From the NCBI GenBank assembly GCA_049999805.1, contig JBNGIO010006224.1, positions 158,895 to 204,360 of the forward strand: a stretch of DNA of 45,466 bases, in the 5' to 3' direction. The position numbers and the translations under genes were made by a program. This document shows positions 45,408 to 45,466 of this stretch, in pieces. Source of the DNA: Folioceros fuciformis. Taxonomy: Eukaryota > Anthocerotophyta > Anthocerotopsida > Anthocerotales. Below the pieces are notes generated by a model. It saw nothing but the letters and a program-made list of their open reading frames with translations, made no database searches and was not told the DNA's origin. Positions within the stretch are counted from its first letter, which is position 1. Every line of letters begins with the position of its first letter.

Positions 45408-45466
45408 TCTAAGATGCTATGGATGATAAATGTGCTACTCTATTTCTTTAGTACAGAGTATAATAA

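Larger units (their letters stand above)
41601..45416. mobile_element. Mutator-like element (MULE) with 9-bp target duplication
   Basis: The element proper is 41610-45407 (3.8 kb, including two 100-N gaps). It is flanked by a perfect 9-bp direct repeat, TCTAAGATG, at 41601-41609 and 45408-45416, the duplication length typical of Mutator-like elements. It starts GCCTGCGTCTCAATC and ends GATTGAGACCCAGGC. Inverted terminal repeats of about 220 bp carry the transposase relic between them. The flanks outside the duplication do not match each other. Confidence 0.92.

Overview
This is nuclear DNA of a land plant, most likely a non-seed lineage such as a hornwort or lycophyte (inference). The genes have GT-AG introns of mostly 80-150 bases. 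They encode plant families: an XS/XH-domain protein, a PLATZ zinc protein, DUF674 proteins, an LSI2-type ArsB/NhaD transporter and the AP-3 mu adaptor. Between them lie plant-style LINE, Mutator-like and minisatellite DNA. The window is unfinished assembly, with four 100-N gaps and two 10-N gaps.

Layout. 1-529 (-): start of a secreted beta-helix-like protein that runs off the left edge. 1431-3406 (-): a four-exon XS/XH coiled-coil protein of the IDN2/FDM/SGS3 type (RNA-directed silencing). 3.4-7.3 kb: AT-rich DNA with telomere-box-like motifs and one unidentified candidate exon. 7352-8610 (+): a PLATZ gene cut by a gap, in very AT-rich DNA. 9.35-12.2, 20.55-23.3 and 33.2-37.5 kb: three related units. 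Each carries a plus-strand DUF674 gene with the same three-exon plan, followed by sequence of an LSI2-like transporter on the opposite strand. The transporter is intact only in the third unit; in the first two only a decayed antisense piece of its cytosolic-loop region remains. Between units lie CATGGGC-rich repeats, a broken RPA-like gene, a nonsense-ridden transposon-type coiled-coil gene, a 43-bp minisatellite, a degenerate LINE of about 6 kb (ORF1, endonuclease, reverse transcriptase) and a decayed coiled-coil ORF with a 326-bp tandem duplication.

Right end. The AP-3 mu gene (39312-41346, -) can be rebuilt completely as eight exons giving 420 residues. About 260 bases upstream of its start codon sits a structurally complete Mutator-like element (41610-45407) with inverted terminal repeats of about 220 bp and a perfect 9-bp target duplication; its transposase is dead.

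How the parts relate. The host genes point to small-RNA silencing (XS/XH), vesicle sorting (AP-3) and metalloid efflux (LSI2-like). The most unusual arrangement is the repeated tail-to-tail DUF674/transporter unit. In two copies, read-through from DUF674 would transcribe sequence antisense to the transporter loop. All exon boundaries were inferred by reading splice signals and frame, supported by family similarity; no transcript data were available.
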